DNA of 64,000 nucleotides from Akkermansiaceae bacterium. Lineage in GTDB: Bacteria; Verrucomicrobiota; Verrucomicrobiia; Verrucomicrobiales; Akkermansiaceae. The position numbers and the translations under genes were made by a program. The stretch is from the NCBI GenBank assembly GCA_018402445.1, contig JAGYIT010000006.1, positions 62,001 through 126,000 on the forward strand, in the 5' to 3' direction. Within the stretch, counting starts at the first letter, position 1. Each line of letters begins with the position of its first letter. The notes under the pieces were generated by a model. The model ran no database searches. It saw nothing but the letters and a program-made list of their open reading frames with translations, and was not told the origin of the DNA. Below, in pieces: positions 1 to 7,475 of the stretch.

Positions 1-1284
1 ACCCGCGAGGCCGGACTGATGACACACACACCCGAGGGCATGGCCTGCCCGCTGCCCGTCGTCCCACTGTTCGAGACCATGGACGACCTTCACCGCTCTC
101 CCGGCATCCTCACCGCCTTCCTCGACCACCCGCTCACCGCCCGATCCAACCGTAGCTGGGACTTGCAGTCCCAGTCCGTCGCCGGGACATCCTGTCCCGG
201 CTCACCGAAGCAAACCCAGCAGATCATGCTCGGCTACTCGGACTCCAACAAAGACTGCGGCATCCTCGCCGCGCAGGTCGCCCTCCAGCGCGCCCAGTCC
301 GCGCTCACGAAAGTGGGCTTGGAAAAGGGCGTCGCCCTCTGCTTCTTCCACGGCCGCGGTGGCACGATCTCGCGCGGCGCGGGCCCCACCCACTGGTTCA
401 TGGCCGCCCTTCCGCACGGCGCGATGTCCGGCGGCTTCCGCATGACCGAGCAGGGCGAGACCATCGCCCAGAAATACGCGAACCTCGCCAACGCCACCTA
501 CAACCTGGAACTGCTGCTCGCCGGAGCCGCCATCAACACCGCCCGGCACAAGCACCTCCCCGAAACCCCCGATCCCGCTGGCTCTTTCCTCGACGCCCTC
601 TCGGCTTCCTCGCAAAAGGCCTACCAAACCCTCCTGAAATCCGAGGGCTTCATCGACTTCTACCGCCAGGCCACGCCCATCGACGCCCTGGAAAACGCCC
701 GCATCGGCTCCCGCCCCGCCCGCCGCACCGGAAAAAAATCCCACTCCATCTCCGATCTCCGCGCCATCCCCTGGGTCTTCTCATGGACCCAAGCGCGCTA
801 CTACCTCCCCGGCTGGTTCGGCGTCGGCTCCGCCCTTTCCGGACTCAAGGAAAACTCCCCCGCCGACTTCGCCGCGCTCAAGGCCGCCCTAGAAAAATCG
901 ACCTTCCTCTCCTACGTCCTCACCAACGTCGAGACGAACCTCGCCTCCGCCAACCTCGGCCTCATGCGCGACTACGCCGCCCTTGTCACCGACCCGGAAA
1001 TCCGCACCCGTTTCATCGAAACCATCACCGCCGAGTTCGACCTCACGCAAAACCTCCTCGCCGAGCTCTTCGACGGCTCCATGGCGGAGCGCCGCCCCCG
1101 CATGGCGAAAACCCTCGGCATCCGCGAAGCCCCGCTGAAAGTCCTCCACCACCAGCAGATCGCCCTCCTCCGCGAGTGGCGCGCCCTCATCGAAAAGGAC
1201 AAGCAAACCGCCGCCGACGCCCTCCTCCCCAAGCTCCTTCTCTCCATCAACGCCATCGCATCGGGGCTTCGGACGACGGGGTGA
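1..1284 (+). CDS. ppc: Phosphoenolpyruvate carboxylase, C-terminal part (5' truncated by window edge)
   Basis: Carboxylates phosphoenolpyruvate to oxaloacetate in the cytoplasm, an anaplerotic step feeding the TCA cycle. The frame is open from base 1, so the start lies outside the window; about 427 residues of a roughly 900-residue family are present. Family motifs are clear: GYSDSNKDCG near nt 232-261 and FHGRGG near nt 349-366 with the following GAGPTH. The C-terminus reads GLRTTG where the family usually ends in RNTG or QNTG, an uncommon change of a residue near the active site. The frame also contains a double-hairpin repeat (nt 153-202) that adds about 17 residues just before the QQIMLGYSDSNKD segment without a frameshift. 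Identification is very secure; activity of this altered form is uncertain. Confidence 0.95.
   Translation, partial: TREAGLMTHTPEGMACPLPVVPLFETMDDLHRSPGILTAFLDHPLTARSNRSWDLQSQSVAGTSCPGSPKQTQQIMLGYSDSNKDCGILAAQVALQRAQSALTKVGLEKGVALCFFHGRGGTISRGAGPTHWFMAALPHGAMSGGFRMTEQGETIAQKYANLANATYNLELLLAGAAINTARHKHLPETPDPAGSFLDALSASSQKAYQTLLKSEGFIDFYRQATPIDALENARIGSRPARRTGKKSHSISDLRAIPWVFSWTQARYYLPGWFGVGSALSGLKENSPADFAALKAALEKSTFLSYVLTNVETNLASANLGLMRDYAALVTDPEIRTRFIETITAEFDLTQNLLAELFDGSMAERRPRMAKTLGIREAPLKVLHHQQIALLREWRALIEKDKQTAADALLPKLLLSINAIASGLRTTG
153..202 (+). repeat. Double-hairpin repeat, copy 1, inside ppc
   Basis: Two adjacent perfect hairpins, each an 8-bp stem with a 3-nt loop: CTGGGACT-tgc-AGTCCCAG and CCGGGACA-tcc-TGTCCCGG. 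A second copy in inverted orientation lies at 2799-2849. Here the element is translated as part of ppc and encodes residues such as SWDLQSQSVAGTSCPGS. Confidence 0.85.
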
Positions 1285-1911
1285 GGGGCTATCGAAACAA
1301 CGCGTATGGCGTGACTTCAGGCCTAGCTTTGGGATGCGCGGCACTTTGCGGTGTGCGGCATCCTTCCCTCCTAGCGCCTTCCGCAGTGGAAAAACCGTAA
1401 CATCCACCGCAGCCGCCGTGAGCAGCCAAACAGACGGGCTTTCCGGCTTAGGAAAGCCGTTGAGAGAGAAAGGTGCAGTGGAGCGGTTTCCCGATGAACC
1501 TAAAATCCGCAGTTCAAACGAAGATTTTCACCGCAAAGGCGCAGAGGTCGCAGAGGGAACGCTGAGAAGAGTTTGTGTTTCGGGATAGTGCAGGGCATTT
1601 TTCACGGCAATTCCATTTCACCCATTGGGTGAACCATGCAGTTCCATCGTTTTTCCAAATTTTCTATCTTCCCACATGCAAGGCTCTGCGTTCCTTTGCG
1701 ACCTCTGCGACTCTGCGGTGAAAAATTGATACCCAACTGCGGTATTTAGGATCAACAGAAACTTGGTGCTTTGGGCAGCCACCGCACGAGTGAATCAGGG
1801 TCGCTCTGCGACTCGCTGATCATTCGTGAGATCCGTCCAATTCGTGGTTTCCATTTTCCACTCAGACGAGCCTTTTCATCCTGTATTCCGTGCCTTCAGT
1901 GGTTCATCATT
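1285..1911. other. Gene-free region made largely of dispersed repeat pieces
   Basis: No convincing gene is seen in these 627 bases. The region holds a GGCTTTCC/GGAAAGCC stem-loop near 1439-1461, a partial repeat copy near 1498-1558 of the type 'ccgcagtt...ttttcaccgcaaaggcgcagaggtcgcagag', the fuller inverted copy at 1602-1750, and a stretch of 'attcgtgagatccgtccaattcgtggtt' type near 1822-1855. Short frames here are overlapped by these repeats and look spurious. Confidence 0.6.
1602..1750 (-). repeat. About 150-bp dispersed repeat, copy A (inverted relative to 59696-59845)
   Basis: Read on the minus strand, this segment matches 59696-59845 almost base for base. Both begin with cctaaataccgcagttgggt, contain the 'caccgcag...cgcaaaggaacgcagagccttgcat' core, and end with cacccaatgggtg followed by a conserved tail. 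The terminal cacccaatgggtg is itself a palindrome. No coding capacity is apparent. Confidence 0.8.
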
Positions 1912-2541
1912 TCAGTCGCACCTCTGGCATACGAGTCGGATTGCTCCGCGCCAGTCAGTGGTTTCGGTCACATGGAATCCGTGGGGCGTTAGTCCGAGTG
2001 TTTCCGCCAGCTCGCCGGGGGCGAAGCCGGCCTCGATGCTGACGCGCATGTCGTGGCGGGTGATGGGGTGGATGAAGGGTGTGGCGAGCTTTCCCAACAG
2101 CACAGGCAGGCGGGCGCGTTGGGGTTCGTTGATGAGGAGGGTGTGGAAGCCGCGCATCCATGCGCCGAGTTCGGCGAGCTGCGGGTCGGTGAAGTGGTGG
2201 AGGAAAAGGTTGGCGATGAGGGTGCCGCCGTCGGCGGGTGGGGCATGCGAGAAAAGGTCGCCTTGTAGCCATTTCACGGAAGGCGGTAGGTGCGCGGGGC
2301 GCGGGGCGAGATCGTAGGCGGTGATCTCCGCCTGCGGAAATTTCCCGGCAAGGCGGGAGAGGAGATGGCCTTCGCCGGCTCCGATCTCGGTGATGTGGCG
2401 GGTGTTTTCAGGGATGGCGGAGGCGATCCAGCGCTCGTTGCCCATGAAAAAGTTAATGCGGCGGAGGTCGGCGCGGGAGCGCAGCGCACCGGGGTCGTCG
2501 TGCGGGAGGTGGTCGAGGAGTTCCGGGGTGAGCTTGCGCAT
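1912..2541 (-). CDS. Class I SAM-dependent methyltransferase
   Basis: A 209-residue protein starting MRKLTPELLDHLP. The glycine-rich SAM-binding motif is visible as ITEIGAGEGHLLSRL around residues 53-67, followed by an acidic end of strand 2 (AYDLAP) and a later GTLIANLFLHHFTD motif typical of class I methyltransferases of the UbiE/Methyltransf_11 type. The substrate cannot be read from the sequence. The frame continues upstream of this ATG, but that extension runs through hairpin repeats at 2590-2850, so the start at 2541 is preferred. The gene stands alone, divergent from the GNAT-nitrilase gene. Methyltransferase assignment is good; pathway unknown. Confidence 0.8.
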   Translation of the reverse strand: MRKLTPELLDHLPHDDPGALRSRADLRRINFFMGNERWIASAIPENTRHITEIGAGEGHLLSRLAGKFPQAEITAYDLAPRPAHLPPSVKWLQGDLFSHAPPADGGTLIANLFLHHFTDPQLAELGAWMRGFHTLLINEPQRARLPVLLGKLATPFIHPITRHDMRVSIEAGFAPGELAETLGLTPHGFHVTETTDWRGAIRLVCQRCD

Positions 2542-2589
2542 GGCGGAATGTTCGGCGCGGCGCGCGGGGCTGGAAAGCGCGGAAACTCG

Positions 2590-2700
2590 TGGCGGCGGAT
2601 TGCATCCGCCCAGCCAAACAGAAACAAAGAAAGGCATGGCGGATGCAATCCGCTCTTTCGCGCAGCGTATGGAGGGGCGGATCAGAATCTGCCCAAGCCC
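2590..2700. repeat. Cluster of short 3-nt-loop hairpins
   Basis: Three compact inverted repeats sit within about 110 bp: GGCGGAT-tgc-ATCCGCC, GCGGAT-gca-ATCCGC and an imperfect GGGCgGAT-cag-AATCtGCCC. They share the stem/3-nt-loop layout of the nearby element at 2799-2849. The region lies upstream of the methyltransferase start. Confidence 0.6.
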
Positions 2701-2798
2701 ATGAGATGACGATGCGTTGCGCGTATGCACGGGATATCGGCTTTCCATGGACAACGGCAGCCGGAGACAACCGCTCCTTGCGCTGCGCGGAGGTGTGA

Positions 2799-2849
2799 AG
2801 TGGGGACAGGATGTCCCCACGACGGACTGGGACTGGAAGTCCCAGCCAC
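2799..2849 (-). repeat. Double-hairpin repeat, copy 2 (inverted)
   Basis: Inverted copy of the element in ppc. The stems here are TGGGGACA/TGTCCCCA and CTGGGACT/AGTCCCAG, each with a 3-nt loop. Relative to the ppc copy, the two base-proximal pairs of one stem have changed on both sides, so pairing is preserved. It lies in the intergenic space before the GNAT-nitrilase gene. Confidence 0.85.
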
Positions 2850-2906
2850 GGACGGCGCAAACGATGAATGCTTTACCCGGCGGCGCGGCGGTGGAAGATA
2901 CGCGGC

Positions 2907-4463
2907 ATGGAGCCGCGCGAATTTACGATCGAAGGGAAGAACTACGAAGCGAGGACGCCGCGTGAGGAGGATTTCGCGGAAATGATCGCGCTGCACAAGC
3001 GGTGCTTCCCGGCGGGGGTCAACGAGGACAGCGCGTGGCGCGAGGATCAGCTCGAATCTCAGCTGCAGATTTTTCCGGACGGGCAGGTGGTGATCGAGAA
3101 GGAGGGGAAGATCGTGGGGGTTTCTTCCTGCTTGATCGTGTGGATGGGTCTCGATCCGCTGCGTCACCACACCTACTACGGAATCACGGACGATGGATAC
3201 TTTTTCAACCACGATCCGCAGGGCGACACGCTCTATGGCGCGGAGGTTTATGTGGATCCTGAGGAGCGCGGGCACGGGATCGGGGCGTATCTGTATGCGC
3301 TGCGGCGGGAGCTTTGCAAACGGCTCAACTTGCGTCGCATCTTGGCGGGTGGGCGGCTGTGGCATTATGAAAAATTTAGTGACCGCTACACGCCGGAAGA
3401 GTATGTTTATGCGGTTCAGGATGGCTTGGTGAACGATCCGGTACTCGGCTTCCAGCTCAAGGAGGGCTTCGTGGTGCGCGATGTGATGCCGAATTACATC
3501 CGCGACCCGAAGAGCCAGAACTTTGCGTCGCTCATCGAGTGGCTCAATCCGGATTATCAGCAGAGCGAGGGCGACGACCGGAAAGTCCGCGTGGCCTGCG
3601 TGCAATACCAGATGCGGAAGATCGCTGACTTCGATGAGTTCGCGGCGCAGGTGCGATATTTCGTGGAAACGGCGGGCGAGGATTACGGCGTGGATTACGT
3701 GCTGTTCCCGGAGTTTTTCTCCGTGCAGTTGCTTTCCGCGATGGAGCCGTATTCGTCCCGCGACGGGATCAGGAAATTGGCGGGGCTCACGCCGAAATTC
3801 CGCGAGCTGATGTCCACGCTGGCGCGGGAGCAGGGGCTGCACCTCATTGCCGGATCGCACCCTGTGCTCCAGGAGGATGGAAGCCTGCAGAACGAGGCGA
3901 TGCTGTTTCGCCCCGACGGCACTTTCGTTTCCCAGCCGAAACTGCACATCACGCCAAGCGAAACGAAATGGTGGGGGATCACGGGCGGAAATCAGCTCCT
4001 AGTGATCCAGACTCCGAAAGCAAAAATCGGCATACTGATCTGCTACGATGTGGAATTTCCCGAGGCGGCGCGGTATCTCGCGGAGCAGGGGGTGGAAATC
4101 CTTTTCGTGCCCTACTGCACGGACAACCGCCAGGGATATCTGCGCGTGACGAAATGCGCGGCGGCGCGGGCGATCGAGAACCAGATCTACGTGGTGACGG
4201 CGGGCGTGGTGGGAAATTTGCCCGATGTGCCGGCCATGGATATCCACTACGGGCGCGCAGCAGTTTACACGCCATCGGACTTCGAGTTTGCCCGCGACGG
4301 CATCCAAGCGGAAGCCGATCCCAACGTGGAAACGATGCTGGTGACCGACCTCGACATTAATGACCTCTACCGCTCCCGCGAAGCCGGATCGGTCACTCCG
4401 CTGATGGACCGGCGGCGGGATCTCTTCGAGCTGCGCGTGAACCTCGGCGGCGAGCCGGGGTGA
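2907..4463 (+). CDS. GNAT acetyltransferase / carbon-nitrogen hydrolase (nitrilase-like) fusion
   Basis: A 518-residue two-domain protein. The first about 210 residues are GNAT-like (PREEDFAEMIALHKRCFPAG; acetyl-CoA-binding stretch EERGHGIGAYLYALRRELC). The second domain, starting near VRVACVQYQM, is a carbon-nitrogen hydrolase with the full Glu-Lys-Cys triad in recognisable contexts: LFPEFF, KLHITPSE and ILICYDVEFPE. Such fusions are known and usually annotated as bifunctional GNAT/carbon-nitrogen hydrolases; the physiological amide or nitrile substrate is unknown. The ATG at 2907 begins the conserved MEPREFTIEGKNYEAR; an upstream in-frame start at 2868 adds only unconserved residues. hisG follows 93 bp downstream on the same strand, but a shared transcript is not evident. 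Confidence 0.9.
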   Translation: MEPREFTIEGKNYEARTPREEDFAEMIALHKRCFPAGVNEDSAWREDQLESQLQIFPDGQVVIEKEGKIVGVSSCLIVWMGLDPLRHHTYYGITDDGYFFNHDPQGDTLYGAEVYVDPEERGHGIGAYLYALRRELCKRLNLRRILAGGRLWHYEKFSDRYTPEEYVYAVQDGLVNDPVLGFQLKEGFVVRDVMPNYIRDPKSQNFASLIEWLNPDYQQSEGDDRKVRVACVQYQMRKIADFDEFAAQVRYFVETAGEDYGVDYVLFPEFFSVQLLSAMEPYSSRDGIRKLAGLTPKFRELMSTLAREQGLHLIAGSHPVLQEDGSLQNEAMLFRPDGTFVSQPKLHITPSETKWWGITGGNQLLVIQTPKAKIGILICYDVEFPEAARYLAEQGVEILFVPYCTDNRQGYLRVTKCAAARAIENQIYVVTAGVVGNLPDVPAMDIHYGRAAVYTPSDFEFARDGIQAEADPNVETMLVTDLDINDLYRSREAGSVTPLMDRRRDLFELRVNLGGEPG

Positions 4464-4556
4464 AAATGGCTGGTTTTTTCGTGAAACTTGGCTTGATTCC
4501 CCGGTTTCCGCGATTACAAACGCTGCCCCCGCGCAAGGGCGGGTTTTCCGAAACGC

Positions 4557-5432
4557 ATGTCCAACTCACTCAAAATCGCCATCCCCAAGGGCAGCCTGCA
4601 AGAGCCGACCGTCGAGCTTTTCAGGAAAGCCGGGTATGAGATTTATGTTTCCTCACGCGGGCTGCGTCCTGCCTCGAACGACTCGGAATTAGATATCTAC
4701 TTGATTCGCGCCCAGGAAATCGGGCGCTATCTCGCGCAGGGTTTCATCGACTGCGGCATCACCGGCCTCGATTGGGCTTCGGAGGGCGGCGGGGATCTGG
4801 TCGATTTCGCAGAACTGCCCTATTCCCGCGCTTCGGTGAACCCGACGCGCTGGGTGCTCGTGGTGCCGGAGGATTCGCCGATCAAGACGCCGCAGGATCT
4901 GGAGGGGAAACGCATCGCCACCGAGGGCGTGGGGATCACCCAGCGCTATCTCGACAAGCTCGGCATCAAGGCGGAGGTGGAATTCTCCTGGGGAGCCACC
5001 GAGGTGAAAGTCCCGGATCTCGTGGACGCGATCGTGGATGTCACCGAAACGGGTTCCTCCCTGAAAGCGAACCGCTTGCGCATCGTCGATACCCTGCTGG
5101 TCTCTTTCCCGCACTTTTACTCGAACCCCACCGCCGCCGCCGATCCATGGAAGCGCGCGAAGATGGACAAGATTTCCCTACTCCTCAAGGCCGCCCTCTG
5201 CGCCCGCGACAAGGTCGGCCTGAAGATGAATCTCCCTGCCGACCGGCTTCCCGAACTGCTCGCGAAACTCCCGTCCCTGCGCCGCCCCACCGTTTCCCAC
5301 CTTTCCGAGGAAGGCTGGGTGGCCGTGGAAACAGTGATTGACGAGGTGCTCGTCAGGGACATGATCCCCGACCTCAAGAATCTCGGGGCGGAGGGAATCA
5401 TCGAATACCCGCTCAACAAGCTCGTCCCGTAA
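4557..5432 (+). CDS. hisG: ATP phosphoribosyltransferase, long form
   Basis: Catalyses the first step of histidine biosynthesis, joining ATP and PRPP. The 291-residue product opens with SLKIAIPKGSLQEPTVELF, the HisG signature region, and contains TEGVGITQRYLDK and the PRPP-binding DAIVDVTETGSSLKANRL. Length and a C-terminal domain (PTVSHLSEEGWVAVETVI through GAEGIIEYPLNKLVP) mark it as the long form with its own ACT-like regulatory domain, so no HisZ partner is expected and feedback by histidine is likely from family knowledge. No other his genes are in the window, so the pathway is dispersed. Confidence 0.95.
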   Translation: MSNSLKIAIPKGSLQEPTVELFRKAGYEIYVSSRGLRPASNDSELDIYLIRAQEIGRYLAQGFIDCGITGLDWASEGGGDLVDFAELPYSRASVNPTRWVLVVPEDSPIKTPQDLEGKRIATEGVGITQRYLDKLGIKAEVEFSWGATEVKVPDLVDAIVDVTETGSSLKANRLRIVDTLLVSFPHFYSNPTAAADPWKRAKMDKISLLLKAALCARDKVGLKMNLPADRLPELLAKLPSLRRPTVSHLSEEGWVAVETVIDEVLVRDMIPDLKNLGAEGIIEYPLNKLVP

Positions 5433-5465
5433 TTTTTCCACTGAACCACCAACCCCGCACAAACC

Positions 5466-5570
5466 ATGGGCTCCATCAAGAAACGCCGTAAGACCAAAAT
5501 CAACAAGCACAAGCGCAAGAAGCGCATGAAGCAGAACCGCCACAAGAAGCGTCTCCGCTACAAGTCCTAG
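5466..5570 (+). CDS. AURKAIP1/COX24-type small basic ribosome-associated protein (bS22-like)
   Basis: A 34-codon frame encoding an extremely basic peptide, starting MGSIKKRRKTKINKHKRKK and ending RHKKRLRYKS. The KKRRK...KHKRKKRMKQNRHKKR pattern is characteristic of the DUF1713 / AURKAIP1-COX24 C-terminal family; mycobacterial relatives have been seen in ribosome structures as bS22. It lies 33 bp after hisG and is followed by a strong intrinsic terminator, supporting expression as a real short gene, perhaps on the hisG transcript. Its ribosomal role here is inferred from the family. Confidence 0.8.
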   Translation: MGSIKKRRKTKINKHKRKKRMKQNRHKKRLRYKS

Positions 5571-5600
5571 GCCTTCGCGCCTGGACGGCACTTTTTGATC

Positions 5601-5643
5601 CACGCCGCAAGTCCGCCAAACACGGGCTTGCGGCGTGCTTTTT
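5601..5643 (+). terminator. Rho-independent terminator after the bS22-like gene
   Basis: CACGCCGCAAG pairs with CTTGCGGCGTG around a short loop, followed by a run of T. It lies 30 bp beyond the stop codon of the small basic protein. Confidence 0.85.
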
Positions 5644-5671
5644 GAAAATCATCTGATAAACCGGACGGAGG

Positions 5672-6469
5672 ATGAGCCTGCAGGTGATCGTGAATTTCCG
5701 CGTGGTCGATGAGACCGGCGATTGGGTGGTCGTGGACAAACCCGCGCCCCTAATCGTCCACCCCGCGAACAACAAGCCGGAGCCGACCTTGCTCGGCGGG
5801 CTTGAAAACCTCTATTCCTACGAGGTGGAGAACGGCGCGTGCCTGGGGATCGTCACCCGGCTGGACCGCGAGACGAGCGGGCTGGTGCTCGTCGCGAAAC
5901 ACACCGCCGCCGCGCGGGAGCTGGGCATGATCTTCGAACGCCGCGAGGCGCGGAAGGAATACCTCGCCATCGTGAAAGGCTGGCCGTCGGAGGATGAGTG
6001 GGTCTGCGACGCGCCGATCATCCGCGCGGGGGAGATCGGCCCATCGGAAATCTGGGTGCGGCAGGTGGTAGATACGCGCGGCAAGGTATGTTCCACTAGG
6101 TTTATCGTAGAAAGCCGTTTTTTGCGGGACGGCATGGGGTTCGCGCTGGTGCGGTGTTTTCCCGAAACCGGCCGGATGCACCAGATCCGCGTCCATCTCG
6201 CGGAAACCGGTTTCCCCATCGCCGGCGACAAGCTCTACTCGGGCGGCGGCTCGGAATATTTGGAATGGATGGAACAGGGCTGGAACGCGAGCCTGGCGGA
6301 AAAGCTGATACTGCCTAGGCACGCGCTCCATGCGAGCCGTCTGGGCATCGACTGGCAGGGCGAGGAAATCACGTGGGAGGCGGATCTCGCGCCGGATCTC
6401 TTGGATTTTATCGACGGAAAGCCGGTGGATTTCGCAGTAGGCGTTGTCAATTGGTGCCGGAAAGGGTAG
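5672..6469 (+). CDS. RluA-family pseudouridine synthase
   Basis: A 265-residue enzyme expected to isomerise uridine to pseudouridine in rRNA or tRNA. The catalytic-Asp motif is RLDRETSGLVLVAKH (about residues 65-79), and the C-terminal RluA signature is GRMHQIRVHLAETGFPIAGDKLY. There is no N-terminal S4 domain, so it resembles the RluA/RluC-D catalytic core without the RNA-binding extension; the target base is not predictable. It is followed after 9 bp by the Nif3-like gene on the same strand, consistent with co-transcription. Confidence 0.9.
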   Translation: MSLQVIVNFRVVDETGDWVVVDKPAPLIVHPANNKPEPTLLGGLENLYSYEVENGACLGIVTRLDRETSGLVLVAKHTAAARELGMIFERREARKEYLAIVKGWPSEDEWVCDAPIIRAGEIGPSEIWVRQVVDTRGKVCSTRFIVESRFLRDGMGFALVRCFPETGRMHQIRVHLAETGFPIAGDKLYSGGGSEYLEWMEQGWNASLAEKLILPRHALHASRLGIDWQGEEITWEADLAPDLLDFIDGKPVDFAVGVVNWCRKG

Positions 6470-6478
6470 GGCTACGCG

Positions 6479-7234
6479 ATGGCGGATTTGAAAGAGATTG
6501 TGGCGTTCCTAGATGCGGAGCTGAGGCTTTCGGAGATCAAGGATTATCCCGGCGCGATGAACGGCCTGCAGCTTGAGAACGACGGCACGGTGGAGCGCAT
6601 TTTTTCCGCCGTGGACGCCTCGCTCGCAGTTGTAGAGGAAGCGGCGGCGGCCGGGGGCGGGTTGCTCCTCGTCCATCACGGGATGTTCTGGCAAGGCGCA
6701 CAGCCGATCACCGGAGCCTTTCACCGAAAGATCACGGCGGCGATCCGTAGCAATCTTGCGATCTACTCCGCACACCTACCCCTCGACTGGCATCCCGTCC
6801 ACGGCAACAATGTCCTGCTCGCGAAAGCGATCGGCTTGCGGGAAATTTCGCCCATCCTAGTCAAGGACGGCTGGCCGATGGGAGTGGCGGGGCTGTGGGA
6901 GGGGAGTCGGAGTGAACTGGTAGAAGCCACATCCGCATCGGTTGGCCGCGAGGTCACTCTATGTCCCGGCGGCGGCGATCAGATCGTTAAAGTCGCTGTC
7001 ATGACAGGAGGGGCGGGATCCGAGGTCTCAAAAATCGCGGGACTGGGCGTCGATGCGTTCATCACCGGCGAAGGGCCACACTGGAGCTTCATTGAGGCCG
7101 AGGAAAAGGAACTCAACGTGATTTATGCGGGTCACTACGCTACGGAAACCCTCGGGGTGAAGAGCCTGGGAAGCCAAACCGGAGAAATATTCGGGATTGA
7201 GAGCCGCTTCATGCATCGCAATGGCGGGCTCTAA
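6479..7234 (+). CDS. Nif3-like dinuclear metal-centre hexameric protein
   Basis: A 251-residue member of the NIF3/YbgI (GTP cyclohydrolase I type 2) family. Metal-ligand segments are visible: LLVHHGMFWQG near residue 62, AHLPLDWHP near residue 98, and GHYATETLGVKSL near the C-terminus, where His and Glu complete the dinuclear site. The family forms hexameric rings; biochemical function remains poorly defined. It lies 9 bp after the RluA-type gene and just upstream of tRNA-Gly. Family assignment is firm. Confidence 0.9.
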   Translation: MADLKEIVAFLDAELRLSEIKDYPGAMNGLQLENDGTVERIFSAVDASLAVVEEAAAAGGGLLLVHHGMFWQGAQPITGAFHRKITAAIRSNLAIYSAHLPLDWHPVHGNNVLLAKAIGLREISPILVKDGWPMGVAGLWEGSRSELVEATSASVGREVTLCPGGGDQIVKVAVMTGGAGSEVSKIAGLGVDAFITGEGPHWSFIEAEEKELNVIYAGHYATETLGVKSLGSQTGEIFGIESRFMHRNGGL

Positions 7235-7319
7235 ATCCCAGCGAAACTTTGGAAGACCCAATTTGTAGCAAATTCGTCACGGGGAGATCTACTAAAAATC
7301 GTAAAAAGAAAAAAAGAGC

Positions 7320-7349
7320 TTGCGGACACCCGAACAGATTCACTATCTT
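7320..7349 (+). promoter_or_regulatory. Possible sigma-70-like promoter for tRNA-Gly
   Basis: TTGCGG (7320-7325) and TATCTT (7344-7349) are separated by 18 bp and lie 12 bp before the mature tRNA 5' end. This matches -35/-10 spacing; it is a pattern match only. Confidence 0.4.
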
Positions 7350-7361
7350 GTCCTAGCCACG

Positions 7362-7435
7362 GCGGGCATAGCTTAGTGGTAAAGCGCTATCCTTCCAAGT
7401 TAGACATGCGGGTTCGATTCCCGCTGCCCGCTCCA
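7362..7435 (+). tRNA. tRNA-Gly (anticodon TCC)
   Basis: The acceptor arms GCGGGCA and TGCCCGC pair perfectly, the T arm contains GGTTCGATTCC, and the anticodon loop is CTTCCAA, giving anticodon TCC for GGA/GGG. The terminal CCA (7433-7435) is encoded. The anticodon stem (CTATC/GTTAG) has one T-T mismatch. The sequence closely resembles bacterial glyT-type tRNA-Gly. Confidence 0.95.
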
Positions 7436-7475
7436 CCTCCTAGAAATTTCAATCGCCTCCAAACCAACTACTACC

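Noticed and set aside
7362-7435. Integrative element attachment site at tRNA-Gly
   Set aside because: No integrase gene and no second copy of the tRNA 3' end were found in the window; kept only as a remark on the EPS block.
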